Source of the DNA: Glaciihabitans tibetensis
Lineage (GTDB): Bacteria; Actinomycetota; Actinomycetes; Actinomycetales; Microbacteriaceae
Direction of reading: 5' to 3'
NCBI RefSeq assembly: GCF_003003265.1
Contig: NZ_PVTL01000003.1
Location: forward strand, 124,001 to 188,000
Length of the DNA stretch: 64,000 nucleotides
Made by a program: the position numbers and the translations under genes. The notes beneath the pieces were generated by a model. It saw nothing but the letters and a program-made list of their open reading frames with translations. It was not told where the DNA came from and ran no database searches. Positions 9,454 to 18,454 of the stretch are shown here, piece by piece (the stretch's first letter is position 1; each line of letters starts with the position of its first letter).

Positions 9454-10286
9454 TGAATACTCTCGCGGTGTCAAACATTGCGTGGTCGCCTGAGGAGGAA
9501 ACGGAAGTAGCCGATCTGCTCCGCGAACTGGATGTGCATCAGGTGGAGATTGCTCCGACGAAGGTGTTTCCTGATCCCACCGAGGTCTCCGGCGCCGCTC
9601 TCGACGGCTACATCGACTTCTGGCGAGACCGGAACGTCTCAATCGTGGCGTTTCAGTCAATGCTTTTCGGGAGACCCGACCTTCAGGTATTCGATTCCGG
9701 CGACCTTCGCCGTGAAACATTTCAGCGGTTGGCGTCGTTTGTAAACCTTGCCGGGCGGATGGGCGTTCGGGCGCTGGTATTCGGTTCCCCCAAGAATCGT
9801 GTGGTGCCGGGTTCCATGTCGTCGCACCAAGCGATGGACATCGCCGTTCCTTTTTTTCGTGACCTCGGTCGAGTCGCAGAGGATGCGGGCACTATCTTCT
9901 GCATCGAGCCCAATCCTGCCGTGTACGGCTGCAACTTCGTGAACACGGCGGCGGAAGGTTTCGCACTGGTGTCCATGGTTGACACGCCCGGATTTCGGCT
10001 GCACCTCGATGCGGCTGGGATGACCCTGGCGGGCGACAATCTGACTGACGCGATCAGCTCGTCAGCTTCGATGCTCACTCATTTTCACGTGAGCGCTCCC
10101 CAGCTCGGCGAGCTGGAAGAGCAGGTGGTCGATCATTCGCTCGCCGCCGCGGCCCTCACAGACACCGGCTACACGGGGACCCTCTCGATCGAGATGCGCT
10201 CGGGTGCACCCGGAGAAGCCTCGCGGCGCGTGCGAGATGCCGTCGCCCTCGCGCGCAGGCACTACCCCGTCGCCCAGATTGCCTAA
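9453..10286 (+). CDS. sugar phosphate isomerase/epimerase, TIM barrel (AP-endonuclease-2 family)
   Basis: A 277-residue protein. ATG 9453 is preferred because GGAGGG ends 7 nt upstream; an in-frame GTG sits directly before it. The sequence has the features of the xylose-isomerase-like TIM barrel: IAPTKVF after the first strand, FCIEPNP with a metal-binding Glu, LHLDAAGM with Asp, THFHVSAP with His and LSIEMRS with the final Glu. These four acidic/His positions fit a divalent-metal site for sugar isomerisation or epimerisation. It is the last gene of the six-gene operon and ends against the convergent gtrA gene with a 4-base overlap. Confidence 0.8.
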   Translation: MNTLAVSNIAWSPEEETEVADLLRELDVHQVEIAPTKVFPDPTEVSGAALDGYIDFWRDRNVSIVAFQSMLFGRPDLQVFDSGDLRRETFQRLASFVNLAGRMGVRALVFGSPKNRVVPGSMSSHQAMDIAVPFFRDLGRVAEDAGTIFCIEPNPAVYGCNFVNTAAEGFALVSMVDTPGFRLHLDAAGMTLAGDNLTDAISSSASMLTHFHVSAPQLGELEEQVVDHSLAAAALTDTGYTGTLSIEMRSGAPGEASRRVRDAVALARRHYPVAQIA

Positions 10287-10714
10287 CGGGCGGTCGACGC
10301 CCCTGCGGCATCCGGGTCTGCGGCCCCGTACAGTGCACGACGTGAAAAGAAGTTGAACAGGTACACCACTACCGTGGCCAGAACCTTGGAAAACAAGTAG
10401 AACAGCCCGAGGCCAGTGGTGAGCCCCCACATCAGCAGGTTCAGAATCAGCAAACCGACGAGCCCAATGAGGGCAAAGGCGCCAAATCGAATCCATGGCG
10501 ACGTAATTTTTGGCGAGCTGAAGACGTATCTCTCGCTCAGGAAATAGGTAACGAGGAGTCCACAGACAAAACCCGAGGTAGAACCAACCAGATAGTGGGC
10601 GCCCAGACCGGAGGTCACGAGGGTGAGAATGCCGAAGTCGACAATGAGTCCGACGAGAGCGACACCGAAATACTTGCTGAGCTGCTGCACCAGACGGGCG
10701 AACCTGCCGCTCAT
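10283..10714 (-). CDS. GtrA family membrane protein
   Basis: A 143-residue protein with four predicted transmembrane helices and the GtrA pattern: FGVALVGLIVDFGIL in helix 1, a YFLSERYVFSS motif after helix 2, and a Phe/Arg-rich end of helix 4 (FNFFSRRALYG). GtrA-type proteins are thought to help move polyprenyl-phosphate sugars across the membrane. It stands next to the GtrB-like and GT-C-like genes, so the three roles of a classical three-component glycan-modification system are present, although this gene is on the opposite strand. No strong ribosome site is seen before the ATG. Confidence 0.85.
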   Translation of the reverse strand: MSGRFARLVQQLSKYFGVALVGLIVDFGILTLVTSGLGAHYLVGSTSGFVCGLLVTYFLSERYVFSSPKITSPWIRFGAFALIGLVGLLILNLLMWGLTTGLGLFYLFSKVLATVVVYLFNFFSRRALYGAADPDAAGASTAR

Positions 10715-10847
10715 CCCAGCGCCGCGTGGGTCAGGAGAGATGCACAGAGGGTCATATATCTATTCTCGGCTATTTCCACAGGGTCTCCGCGCGGAGGTGG
10801 GCAACGTCCCCCCTGGGGTGGGCAAAAACTGAGGCACATTCTCCTAG

Positions 10848-10853
10848 TAGAGT
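10848..10853 (+). promoter_or_regulatory. -10-like hexamer, probable leaderless start of the DUF2142 gene
   Basis: TAGAGT fits TANNNT and ends 8 nt before the ATG of the DUF2142 gene, with no ribosome-binding sequence between. Transcription would begin at or just before the start codon. Confidence 0.4.
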
Positions 10854-10861
10854 CTGGAATC

Positions 10862-12514
10862 ATGCGTGCCGTCCAAGGAAGCTCCAGCGACAGGGCACTG
10901 CGACGTTCTGGCTCGATATTCTGGGCAGCGTTGATATTTTTCTCGCTCCTCTCGACCCTGTGGGCGTTGGCCGGACCTGTCTTCTCCGTGCCTGACGAAA
11001 ATGCTCACGCCACCAAAGCGATTGCTCAGCTGCGCGGTCAGGTTATCGGCAACGAAGTTCTCGGAATCCGCCACATTGTTGTGGAACTGCCAGAGGGGTA
11101 CGAGTACAACCCCTCGATCCTGTGTTTCGCGTTCCATTCGGAGACCCCCGCCAACTGCGGTGTCGAACTGGGCGATGAAGGCACAACGTGGTTCAATACC
11201 TGGGTCGGTGCGTACAACCCCGTCTACTACTATCTCGTCGGATGGCCGAGTTTGATCTTCGACGGGAATGCGAGCGTCTACGCGATGCGAATCGCGAGCG
11301 CCTTGGTCGGTTCCATCTTCTTGGCCTTGGCGGCGCAGGCAGCTTTGGCGGCAACTCGGGCACGGTGGATGCCGGTTGCTCTCCTATTCCTCGCCAGCCC
11401 AATGATCGTGTACTTCACCGGTGCGGTGAACCCTCAGGGGTTGGAGGTCGCTGCCGCTGCTGCCCTGTGGGTAGCGCTTTTGCGTCTACTGGAGACCTGG
11501 CGGCGCCCCGACGAAGTCCTGCTGTCTCGCACCTATCTCTGGGCCGTGGTCGCGGTTTCTGCGACCCTGGTTGCGAACGTTCGTGCCCTCGGTCCCCTCT
11601 GGGTGGTCGTCATCATCCTGAGCTGCCTGATCATCTCCGGATGGCAGAGCGTCAAGGGGATTTTTAGCACGGTCCGGAGCTACTGGGGTATCGGCGCCGT
11701 TGCCGTCGCCGGGTTGTTCTCCGTGATCTGGACGCTGTCGGGCGGGAGCCTGTCGAAGCAGGCGCTCCCGACGGATGCCCCACTGGTGGGGGCAAGCTTC
11801 TTCAGCGGCTTCATGCTGATGATGCGGCGAACGCCCGAGTTCATTGAGCAGTCTGCAGGATACTTTGGGTGGTTCGACGCGCCCCTACCGTCGCAGGCGC
11901 ACGTCGCATTCTTCGTCGCGTTCGCCCTCCTAGTCATCATCGCGGCGGTGGGGACGACCCGCCGGGGCTTTCTGGTCATGGCACTTCTTATTTGCCTCGC
12001 GATATTCGTGCCCGCCCTCGTGCAGGCCTACTCGGTGGGTCAGACCGGCATCATCTGGCAGGGCCGCTATGCGCTGTTTCTCTACATCGCCATCGCGCTT
12101 GTCCCCGGGATGCTGCTGTCGTCACAGGCCGGAAGAAGACTTCACTTTCTGTCTGTGCGGATGACCGTCGTGGTGGGAGCTCTGCTGGCCGTCTTTGGCA
12201 TCGTCGCCTTCGTCCTTACGCTCCGCCGCTACGTGGTGGGAAACAGCATGCCGATGGCCCGAATGATCAGTGAGCCCCAGTGGCAGCCGCCGCTGACGTG
12301 GCCCGTGCTGGTCGGGCTGATGGTGGTCGTCTGGATCGCCTTCGCGGCGTGGATGCTTCGGCAGGCGGTGCTCGCCGCGCGGGTTGACCCGGTCGACCCG
12401 GTTTCGCAATCACATGAAAGTTCAGACCCAGGCCGTCTGACCGCGCGAAAGGACGACGTCCAGACGGAAAATCCGCCGGGCGCCACCGCCTCCCTCGTCA
12501 CCACCCATGGCTGA
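10862..12514 (+). CDS. DUF2142 family polytopic membrane protein
   Basis: A 550-residue protein with about 12 hydrophobic segments. The first external loop has VFSVPDENAHATKA, the hallmark of DUF2142 proteins, which are related to GT-C glycosyltransferases and common in surface-polysaccharide loci. The ATG is selected because the helix-1 region follows directly and longer in-frame extensions run through low-quality sequence overlapping gtrA. It overlaps the next glycosyltransferase gene by 8 bases, so the two are probably co-translated. A likely role is transfer of sugars to an exported glycan; this is inferred from fold and location. Confidence 0.8.
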   Translation: MRAVQGSSSDRALRRSGSIFWAALIFFSLLSTLWALAGPVFSVPDENAHATKAIAQLRGQVIGNEVLGIRHIVVELPEGYEYNPSILCFAFHSETPANCGVELGDEGTTWFNTWVGAYNPVYYYLVGWPSLIFDGNASVYAMRIASALVGSIFLALAAQAALAATRARWMPVALLFLASPMIVYFTGAVNPQGLEVAAAAALWVALLRLLETWRRPDEVLLSRTYLWAVVAVSATLVANVRALGPLWVVVIILSCLIISGWQSVKGIFSTVRSYWGIGAVAVAGLFSVIWTLSGGSLSKQALPTDAPLVGASFFSGFMLMMRRTPEFIEQSAGYFGWFDAPLPSQAHVAFFVAFALLVIIAAVGTTRRGFLVMALLICLAIFVPALVQAYSVGQTGIIWQGRYALFLYIAIALVPGMLLSSQAGRRLHFLSVRMTVVVGALLAVFGIVAFVLTLRRYVVGNSMPMARMISEPQWQPPLTWPVLVGLMVVVWIAFAAWMLRQAVLAARVDPVDPVSQSHESSDPGRLTARKDDVQTENPPGATASLVTTHG

Positions 12515-13745
12515 ACCGCGCGCCGCGATCATCTTTGACTGCCTGTTCCCCGCCACGACCGGCGGCGGAGAGCGGGTCTATCGCAGGATCGCTGAAGAAT
12601 TCGTCCAGCGACACATCGTGGTGGACTACCTCACCCGTGACCTCGGAGACGTGCCCACCCCGGGATTCACTGTGGTGCCGGTGTGGAACGGCGACATCTA
12701 CGACGAGTCGGGCGCACGCACGACCAGCTCAGCGCTGTACTTCGCCCGCGGGGTATACCGGCACCTGCGCGCTTACCGCGGGGAATACGACATCGTGGTG
12801 GCCAGCGCCCTTCCGGTGCTCACCGTTCTCGCGGCGGCTCTCGCACTCCGCGGCAGTCGCAGCTTTCTCGTGGTCGACTGGCTCGAAGTGTGGACTCTTC
12901 GCAAATGGCGGTCGTACTCCGGTGCCCTCACCGGCTCCCTCGCCTTCCTGCTGCAGGTGGCCGGCGCCCGCGTCGGCGACCTCCACACCGTCAACAGCAC
13001 CTTCACCGCTCGGCGGCTGCAGCGCCACCGCCGCGGGGCCGCACCGGTGGTGCTCGGGCTCGTGGATCTGGTAGATCCCGCTCCGGCAGCCGCGATGTCT
13101 CCGTCTCCGTCGGGTGAGACGCCAGACCGCGTCGCCAGAGCTGCGGTCATTCCAGAAGAATCAGATCAGGGGGATGTCGCCGCCGGCGGCCTCGCCCCGT
13201 TTCTGCTCTTCGTCGGCAGGCACATAGCGGACAAACGCATCGACACGCTTCCGGCCGCGCTGGCCGAACTGCACCGCAGCAGACCCGACGTCACGCTCGT
13301 GGTTGCCGGGTCCGGCCCGGAGACTGCACGCTTGGAGGCGGCCGTGCGGCGGGCGGGTGTCGGCGACTCGGTTCACTTGGTCGGGCGCGTGAGCGACGAA
13401 CGCCTCGCCGAACTGACGAGCTCCGCCGCAGTGCTGGTGAATCCCTCCGCGCGAGAGGGGTTTGGCCTCGTCGTGGCGGAAGCGGCCGCGTATGGCACCC
13501 CGAGTATCGTGGTCGCCGGCGAGGATAACGCGGCCGTCGACCTGATCGTGGAGGGCGTCAACGGCTTTGTCGCGGCCTCGGTGGAACCCGCCGAACTCGC
13601 CCGGGCCGTGGCGCGGGCGCTGGACGGCGGCGAGGCGCTGCGGGGGAGTACCGCCGCATGGTTTGCGCGGGAGCGCGTCTCGCGCTCGCTCGCCGTTTCC
13701 GTCGACGAGATCTTGGCTCGCCACCGCGCGGCACTCGGGGACTAA
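12507..13745 (+). CDS. GT4 family glycosyltransferase
   Basis: A 412-residue GT-B enzyme. The N-terminal half starts with AIIFDCLFPATTGGGERVYRR, where the Gly-rich loop would contact the acceptor or phosphate. The C-terminal half has LLFVGRHIADKRIDTL and the EX7E donor-site region in REGFGLVVAEAA (about residue 315). An Ala/Pro-rich insert of about 40 residues lies between the halves. It is a retaining, nucleotide-sugar-using enzyme acting at the cytosolic face. It overlaps the DUF2142 gene upstream and converges on the following minus-strand GT4 gene. Confidence 0.85.
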   Translation: MAEPRAAIIFDCLFPATTGGGERVYRRIAEEFVQRHIVVDYLTRDLGDVPTPGFTVVPVWNGDIYDESGARTTSSALYFARGVYRHLRAYRGEYDIVVASALPVLTVLAAALALRGSRSFLVVDWLEVWTLRKWRSYSGALTGSLAFLLQVAGARVGDLHTVNSTFTARRLQRHRRGAAPVVLGLVDLVDPAPAAAMSPSPSGETPDRVARAAVIPEESDQGDVAAGGLAPFLLFVGRHIADKRIDTLPAALAELHRSRPDVTLVVAGSGPETARLEAAVRRAGVGDSVHLVGRVSDERLAELTSSAAVLVNPSAREGFGLVVAEAAAYGTPSIVVAGEDNAAVDLIVEGVNGFVAASVEPAELARAVARALDGGEALRGSTAAWFARERVSRSLAVSVDEILARHRAALGD

Positions 13746-13755
13746 CCGATCCGCC

Positions 13756-14841
13756 TCATCTGACGGCGCGCAGCAGGGACTGCGCGGTGAGTTCGGCGGT
13801 GCGGGTCCAGGAGAACTGGGCTGCCCGCTCACGCCCCGCGACGCGGAGAGACGCCAGCAGCGCGCGGTTGCCGAGGGCGCGGGTGATCGCATCGGCCATC
13901 GACTGGGGGCTGCGCGGATCGAAATACAGCGCAGCATCCCCCGCAACCTCACGCAATGGCGCGATGTCAGAGCAGAGCACCGGCAGATCGCGGCACATGG
14001 CGTCGAGCACGGGCAGTCCAAACCCCTCGAAGAACGACGGAACCAGCGCGGCGGCTGCCGAGGAGTAGAGAGCCTCGAGTTCGGCGTCATCGACCCAGCC
14101 CTTCAGCGTGACCGAATCCGCAAGCCCGAGTTCGTCGACGAGCGTGGTCAAAGGGTCGTCGCTGTGGCTGCCCGTGACGACCAGGTGCGGCCGTTCCGCC
14201 GTCGGGATGAGCGCGATCGCGCGGAGCAGCCCGTCAAAGTTCTTGTGGGGGAGCCGGTTGCCGAGCGCGAGAAGCACGTTCGAGTGCGCACCCGGCAAGT
14301 GTGCGGCGGGGCGGCCACCCGACCCCGCGAGGGGTACCACGTCGATCCTGTTCGCAGCGGTCGGCACGTATCGCGCGATGTCGGCCGCGGAGGCAGCACT
14401 GATGGTGACGATCCTCGCCGCCCGGCGGGCCACCGTCTTCATGAGTACGCGCAGTACCGGCGCGTAGGGCCCGGGAACGTACTCCGGGTGGCGAAATGGC
14501 AACATGTCGTGGGTGGTTACGACTACGGGAACGGTGGAGCGGCGCGGCCCGAGGTTTGCCGGACAGTGGACGACGTCTGCGCCGATACGTTCGGCCGCCC
14601 GGCCCACCGCGGTCAGCTCACCCCAGGCCCAGCTCATGCGGTTTTCCCCGCTGACGCCCGAGTTGATCAACTCGCCCGGAAACCAGGGAGCTCCGAGCGC
14701 CGTCAGTTCCGTCGAGGCGAGGCCGACGAATTCCGCGCCGGGGATGAACGCTCGCATTTCGGAGTAGATGCGGCGAACATACGACTCCATCCCGCCCTTG
14801 GTGCCCGTGTAAAACAACAGGTCGACGAGAATCCGGGTCAT
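13756..14841 (-). CDS. GT4 family glycosyltransferase (mannosyltransferase-like)
   Basis: A 361-residue protein starting at ATG 14841, which shares ATGA with the stop of the upstream flippase gene. Features are the N-terminal TGTKGGMESYVRR glycine loop, a VVVTTHDMLPFRHPE segment, LLALGNRLPHKNFDGLL in the donor domain and FFEGFGLPVLDAM as the EX7-acid motif, in which the second Glu is Asp. The longer frame extending upstream covers the flippase gene and is rejected as the true start. Coupling to the flippase gene suggests it adds a sugar late in repeat-unit assembly. Its sugar donor is unknown. Confidence 0.85.
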   Translation of the reverse strand: MTRILVDLLFYTGTKGGMESYVRRIYSEMRAFIPGAEFVGLASTELTALGAPWFPGELINSGVSGENRMSWAWGELTAVGRAAERIGADVVHCPANLGPRRSTVPVVVTTHDMLPFRHPEYVPGPYAPVLRVLMKTVARRAARIVTISAASAADIARYVPTAANRIDVVPLAGSGGRPAAHLPGAHSNVLLALGNRLPHKNFDGLLRAIALIPTAERPHLVVTGSHSDDPLTTLVDELGLADSVTLKGWVDDAELEALYSSAAAALVPSFFEGFGLPVLDAMCRDLPVLCSDIAPLREVAGDAALYFDPRSPQSMADAITRALGNRALLASLRVAGRERAAQFSWTRTAELTAQSLLRAVR

Positions 14842-16001
14842 GCTCCTGCCTCCGATGATGCGCCGGGGGATGGCCGGGCGGCCAGTCTGCGGCGCGCGGT
14901 TTCGTATAGCGCTGCTTGGACGAACTCCCCGAGCAGCAGCGCGATGAAAACCCCCAGAATATCGCCGGTGGCGACACCGCCAAATGCGAGTCCGAACGTA
15001 AGGATGGCAGCGGTGGCGCGCAACAGCGTGACCACTTGCACGTGCCCGTTGCGACGCAGTGATGCAAACGGAATGGTCGCCGCCAGCGATGCGGCGCGCC
15101 ATAGACAGGCGACCGCGAGCGGAATCACCGTGACTCCGACGGTCCACGCGTCGCCGAAGACGAGACCAAGCACTCCCGTGAACTCGGCGACGGCGATTGC
15201 GGCGGTGGCGACCACGAGGGAGCCGGCGGAGACGGCAATGTCCAGCGGCGAGTGATCCTTGAGCAGTCTCAGTCGCATAAAGTTCAGTGGGATCGCCAGC
15301 AGCCCGGAGACCGTCGAGATCGCGGTGAACAGCACGGCCGCGAGCGGCCCAAGCAGGGCGAGAATCATCGTGTTGATCAACGGGTAGATCACTCCCGTTA
15401 TCGAGACATCGGCGACAACCCATCCCATGGTCGGAAGGTGCGGCTTACTCGCCCGGTGTGCCACGGGCAGGCATCGCACGATGGTTGCTAGAGCAATACC
15501 CCCGGCCAGGGAAGTGAAACCCCAGGTCTGGTTGGCGAGCGCTGCGAGCACTCCGCCCAGCGCTCCGAGCCCAACCAGCGCGGCTGCGGCGATCTCGCGC
15601 CTGTCGAGCCGTTCCGCCACTGATACCCCGCGCCCAACTTCGAGCGCGGCGACCATCACGGGAAGCGCGAGGCAGAGCACGGTGGCGTTGGTCGGGAAGA
15701 CGCAGACGGCCAGCGCAGCCGCCAGCCCCGCGGAGGCGAGCCACAGCGGAAACGTAACGCGCCGATCCGTGAGTGCTGAACTCAGCCGAGACTCGACCAC
15801 GACGGCAAAAACCACCTGACCGATGAAGGTCGCAGCGGTGATTGCGACCGCGACTGAGCCCTGTTCAACTGTCGAGAAGACGCGCGCCGCGATCGCGAGG
15901 GTGGCGGCGGGGATGACTGCAAGAGAGACGCCGCCGAGGATCGCGATGAGGGACATAATCGCGGGGGCGAACCGGGCCGCGCCGCTACGCGAACGACGCA
16001 T
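14838..16001 (-). CDS. polysaccharide flippase-like membrane protein (MATE/MOP, Wzx type)
   Basis: A 387-residue protein with about 10-12 transmembrane helices and no large soluble domain. It resembles Wzx-type members of the MOP superfamily, slightly shorter than the usual 400-500 residues. AGGTGAG lies just upstream of the ATG. In this setting it would flip an undecaprenyl-linked repeat unit across the membrane. The assignment rests on hydrophobic pattern and neighbourhood, as these proteins have few invariant residues. It is coupled to the downstream GT4 gene by a 4-base overlap. Confidence 0.7.
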   Translation of the reverse strand: MRRSRSGAARFAPAIMSLIAILGGVSLAVIPAATLAIAARVFSTVEQGSVAVAITAATFIGQVVFAVVVESRLSSALTDRRVTFPLWLASAGLAAALAVCVFPTNATVLCLALPVMVAALEVGRGVSVAERLDRREIAAAALVGLGALGGVLAALANQTWGFTSLAGGIALATIVRCLPVAHRASKPHLPTMGWVVADVSITGVIYPLINTMILALLGPLAAVLFTAISTVSGLLAIPLNFMRLRLLKDHSPLDIAVSAGSLVVATAAIAVAEFTGVLGLVFGDAWTVGVTVIPLAVACLWRAASLAATIPFASLRRNGHVQVVTLLRATAAILTFGLAFGGVATGDILGVFIALLLGEFVQAALYETARRRLAARPSPGASSEAGA

Positions 16002-16175
16002 TACTCACCTTTTCGCCGGCCCGATCGCCGTACACCGCCACCACCCCGTCCACCGACGCTGTCACTGAGGCCTCTCTCGCCCGCTATTGGGGGGTATGCC
16101 CCTGCACTAGTCAACCCTATGGGTGGCGATAGGATGCGTACGCGCAGGAGCGCCGAAGTGAGGACTATTCGCCCT

Positions 16176-17345
16176 ATGTCAACCGTCGTAGTGGTGGAGC
16201 TCACCATCCTGATGCCCTGCCTCAACGAAGCGGAAACGCTTGCCACGTGCATCACCAAGGCTCTCGGCTACCTCGAGCGTTCCGGTATAGCTGGCGAGGT
16301 GCTGATTGCCGACAACGGAAGCACCGACGGGTCGCAGCGCATCGCCACCGATCTCGGCGCCCGTGTCGTGGACGTCGCGGAGAAGGGCTACGGCAGCGCC
16401 CTGATCGGCGGGATCGACTCTGCCCTCGGCGAGTACGTCATTATGGGCGACGCCGACGACAGCTACGACTTTTCGGAACTCGACGGGTTTGTGGAGCGGC
16501 TTCGCGCCGGCGACGACCTGGTGATGGGTAACCGGTTTCTCGGCGGTATCGAGCCGGGCGCTATGCCGCCCCTGCACAAGTACCTCGGCAACCCTGTGCT
16601 GTCGACCATCGGGCGGTTCCTGTTTCATTCGCCGATCAAGGATTTTCACTGCGGGCTGCGCGGCTTCAACCGCCGCATCATCCAGGAGTTGCATCTGCAG
16701 ACAACCGGCATGGAGTTCGCCAGTGAGATGGTGGTGAAGTCCACCCTGGGTGGTCGTCGGGTCAGCGAAGTTCCCACGACGCTCAAGAAAGACGGACGTT
16801 CCCGCCCGCCACACCTCCGCAGCTGGCGAGACGGCTGGCGTCACCTGCGCTTCCTGTTGATTTTCAGCCCGCGGTGGTTGTTCCTCATTCCCGGCGCGTC
16901 CGCGTTTTTCCTCGGTTTGGTGGGAACTCTGGCGCTCGCGTTTGGCCCGGTTACTATCGGAGGTGCGGGGTTCTCCGAACTCAGCCAGCTGTACCTCGCC
17001 GCACTGACGGTCGTTGGCTACCAGGCGGTGCTGTTCGCGATCCTCACGAAGATCTACGCCCAGCACGAGGGATTCCGCATTCCCCGCAGTCGCAACTTCG
17101 ACCGGCTCGAAAAGCGCATCAGCCTGGAGAGCGCCGCGCTCGTGGGGATCGGAATGTTCCTCGTGGGGGTGTTGATCGCGGGTACCCAACTGGTCGAGTG
17201 GGCTTCCATCGGGTTCGGGGCGCTTGACGCCAGCGCAGCGTTCCGCGCAGCGACCCCCGCGGCTCTCATGATGATGCTCGGTGCACAGACGGTCATGGGT
17301 GGTATGTTCCTCGGTGTGCTCAAGGTCGGATTGAAGCGAAGCTGA
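16176..17345 (+). CDS. GT2 glycosyltransferase with C-terminal TM helices (polyprenyl-phosphate sugar synthase type)
   Basis: A 389-residue protein if translated from ATG 16176; in-frame ATGs at 16119 and 16134 would add up to 19 residues that look unlike the family. AGGA lies 11-12 nt upstream, and a TAGGAT hexamer 40 nt upstream could be its -10. It has the GT2 start LTILMPCLNE, IADNGSTDGS, and a clear Asp-rich site, MGDADDSYDF. A cytosolic amphipathic region precedes four helices at about residues 220-385. It probably charges polyprenyl phosphate with a hexose for surface-glycan assembly. It ends 2 nt before the next gene. Confidence 0.8.
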   Translation: MSTVVVVELTILMPCLNEAETLATCITKALGYLERSGIAGEVLIADNGSTDGSQRIATDLGARVVDVAEKGYGSALIGGIDSALGEYVIMGDADDSYDFSELDGFVERLRAGDDLVMGNRFLGGIEPGAMPPLHKYLGNPVLSTIGRFLFHSPIKDFHCGLRGFNRRIIQELHLQTTGMEFASEMVVKSTLGGRRVSEVPTTLKKDGRSRPPHLRSWRDGWRHLRFLLIFSPRWLFLIPGASAFFLGLVGTLALAFGPVTIGGAGFSELSQLYLAALTVVGYQAVLFAILTKIYAQHEGFRIPRSRNFDRLEKRISLESAALVGIGMFLVGVLIAGTQLVEWASIGFGALDASAAFRAATPAALMMMLGAQTVMGGMFLGVLKVGLKRS

Positions 17346-17347
17346 CC

Positions 17348-18355
17348 GTGGCAGTCACCATTTCTGTCGCGCTGTGCACCTACAACGGTGCGCGGTTTCT
17401 CGACCGGCAGTTCGCCAGCATCCTCGCCGGCGAGCTCCTGCCCACCGAGATTGTGGTGGCCGACGATGGTTCCTCCGACGACACCGTCACGATCGTGCGC
17501 GCCTGGCTCGACCGCGCCCAGACACTGGGCGTCACCGTGGGGTTTCTCGATGACGGAGGCCACCTCGGCGTCACCGCGAACTTCGCCAGGGCCATCGCCG
17601 CCTGCACCTCGGAGATCATCGCTCTTGCGGATCAGGATGACCTCTGGCACCCGTCGCGATTGCGGGAAGTGGCGGCAACCTTCGAGGCACGTCCGGATCT
17701 GCTGCTGCAGCACGCAGATGCCCGCCTCATCGACAAGGACGACCGGCCGCTGGGCCTCACCCTGTTCGAAGCCCTCGGGGTGACGGACGACGATCGAGCC
17801 GTCATCAACTCGGGTGACGGATTCGCCCGCTACCTTCGTCGCAACCTCGCGACGGGCGCGACGGTGGCATTTCGCCGCAGGCTCTTCGAGGTGGCGCGGC
17901 CGCTACCGGCGGAGTGGGTGCACGACGAGTGGCTCACGATCATCGGTGCCGCCGTCGGGGAAGTGGCGGTTAGCGACTCTCAGGTCATCGACTACCGGCA
18001 GCACGGCTCCAACGAGATTGGCGTTTCCGCTCCCACACTCCGCTACAAGATTCGACGAATGCTGGCCACCTCGCCAGAACGAAACGCGGCGCTTGCTCGG
18101 CGCACGGCAGTGCTGGCCGAACGTCTCGCGGCAATGACGACGGTGTCTGCTCACCATCGCGACGCGGCGGCGACCAAGGCCCGGTTCGAGAGCTTGCGTG
18201 CATCCCTCCCGGTGTCCCGACTGCCTCGGCTTGCGGGTATTCTGGCCGCCAACCGTGTTGGTCGGCGCCACTTCGGCGGGCCGGGCGGTTACGCCACCCT
18301 GGCCAGTCAGGGGCGACTGGACATGGTTCGCGACCTCCTGCAAAAACGCGCATAG
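17348..18355 (+). CDS. GT2 glycosyltransferase (rhamnosyltransferase-like)
   Basis: A 335-residue protein starting at GTG 2 nt after the previous stop. It opens with VALCTYNGARFLDRQ, followed by VVADDGSSDDT and the LADQDDLWHPSRL motif, which is characteristic of GT2 enzymes that elongate O-antigen-like chains. There are no membrane helices. The C-terminal 80 residues are basic and helical, possibly for membrane contact. Spacing implies co-transcription with the upstream membrane-bound GT2 gene. The transferred sugar cannot be determined. Confidence 0.85.
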   Translation: MAVTISVALCTYNGARFLDRQFASILAGELLPTEIVVADDGSSDDTVTIVRAWLDRAQTLGVTVGFLDDGGHLGVTANFARAIAACTSEIIALADQDDLWHPSRLREVAATFEARPDLLLQHADARLIDKDDRPLGLTLFEALGVTDDDRAVINSGDGFARYLRRNLATGATVAFRRRLFEVARPLPAEWVHDEWLTIIGAAVGEVAVSDSQVIDYRQHGSNEIGVSAPTLRYKIRRMLATSPERNAALARRTAVLAERLAAMTTVSAHHRDAAATKARFESLRASLPVSRLPRLAGILAANRVGRRHFGGPGGYATLASQGRLDMVRDLLQKRA

Positions 18356-18360
18356 CGCGA

Positions 18361-18437
18361 GCGACGAGCGACGAGCGACGAGCGACGAGCGACGAGCGAC
18401 GAGCGACGGGCGACGGGCGACGAGCGACGAGCGACGT
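18361..18437. repeat. 11-copy tandem array of a 7-bp unit
   Basis: Eleven consecutive heptamers of the form GCGACGA; copies 7 and 8 end in G and copy 11 in T, all others are identical. The array starts 5 bp after the stop of the plus-strand GT2 gene and ends 17 bp before the stop of the convergent O-antigen-ligase-like gene. It is not symmetric enough to be a terminator by itself. Confidence 0.9.
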
Positions 18438-18454
18438 CGAGTCGGTCGCGGTAG

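Noticed and set aside
13567..15255. 562-codon plus-strand frame
   Set aside because: It lies opposite a clear GT4 and a flippase gene, is very rich in Arg and Gly, and shows no domain.
18361..18437. CRISPR array
   Set aside because: The 7-bp units are contiguous with no spacers, and no cas genes are present.
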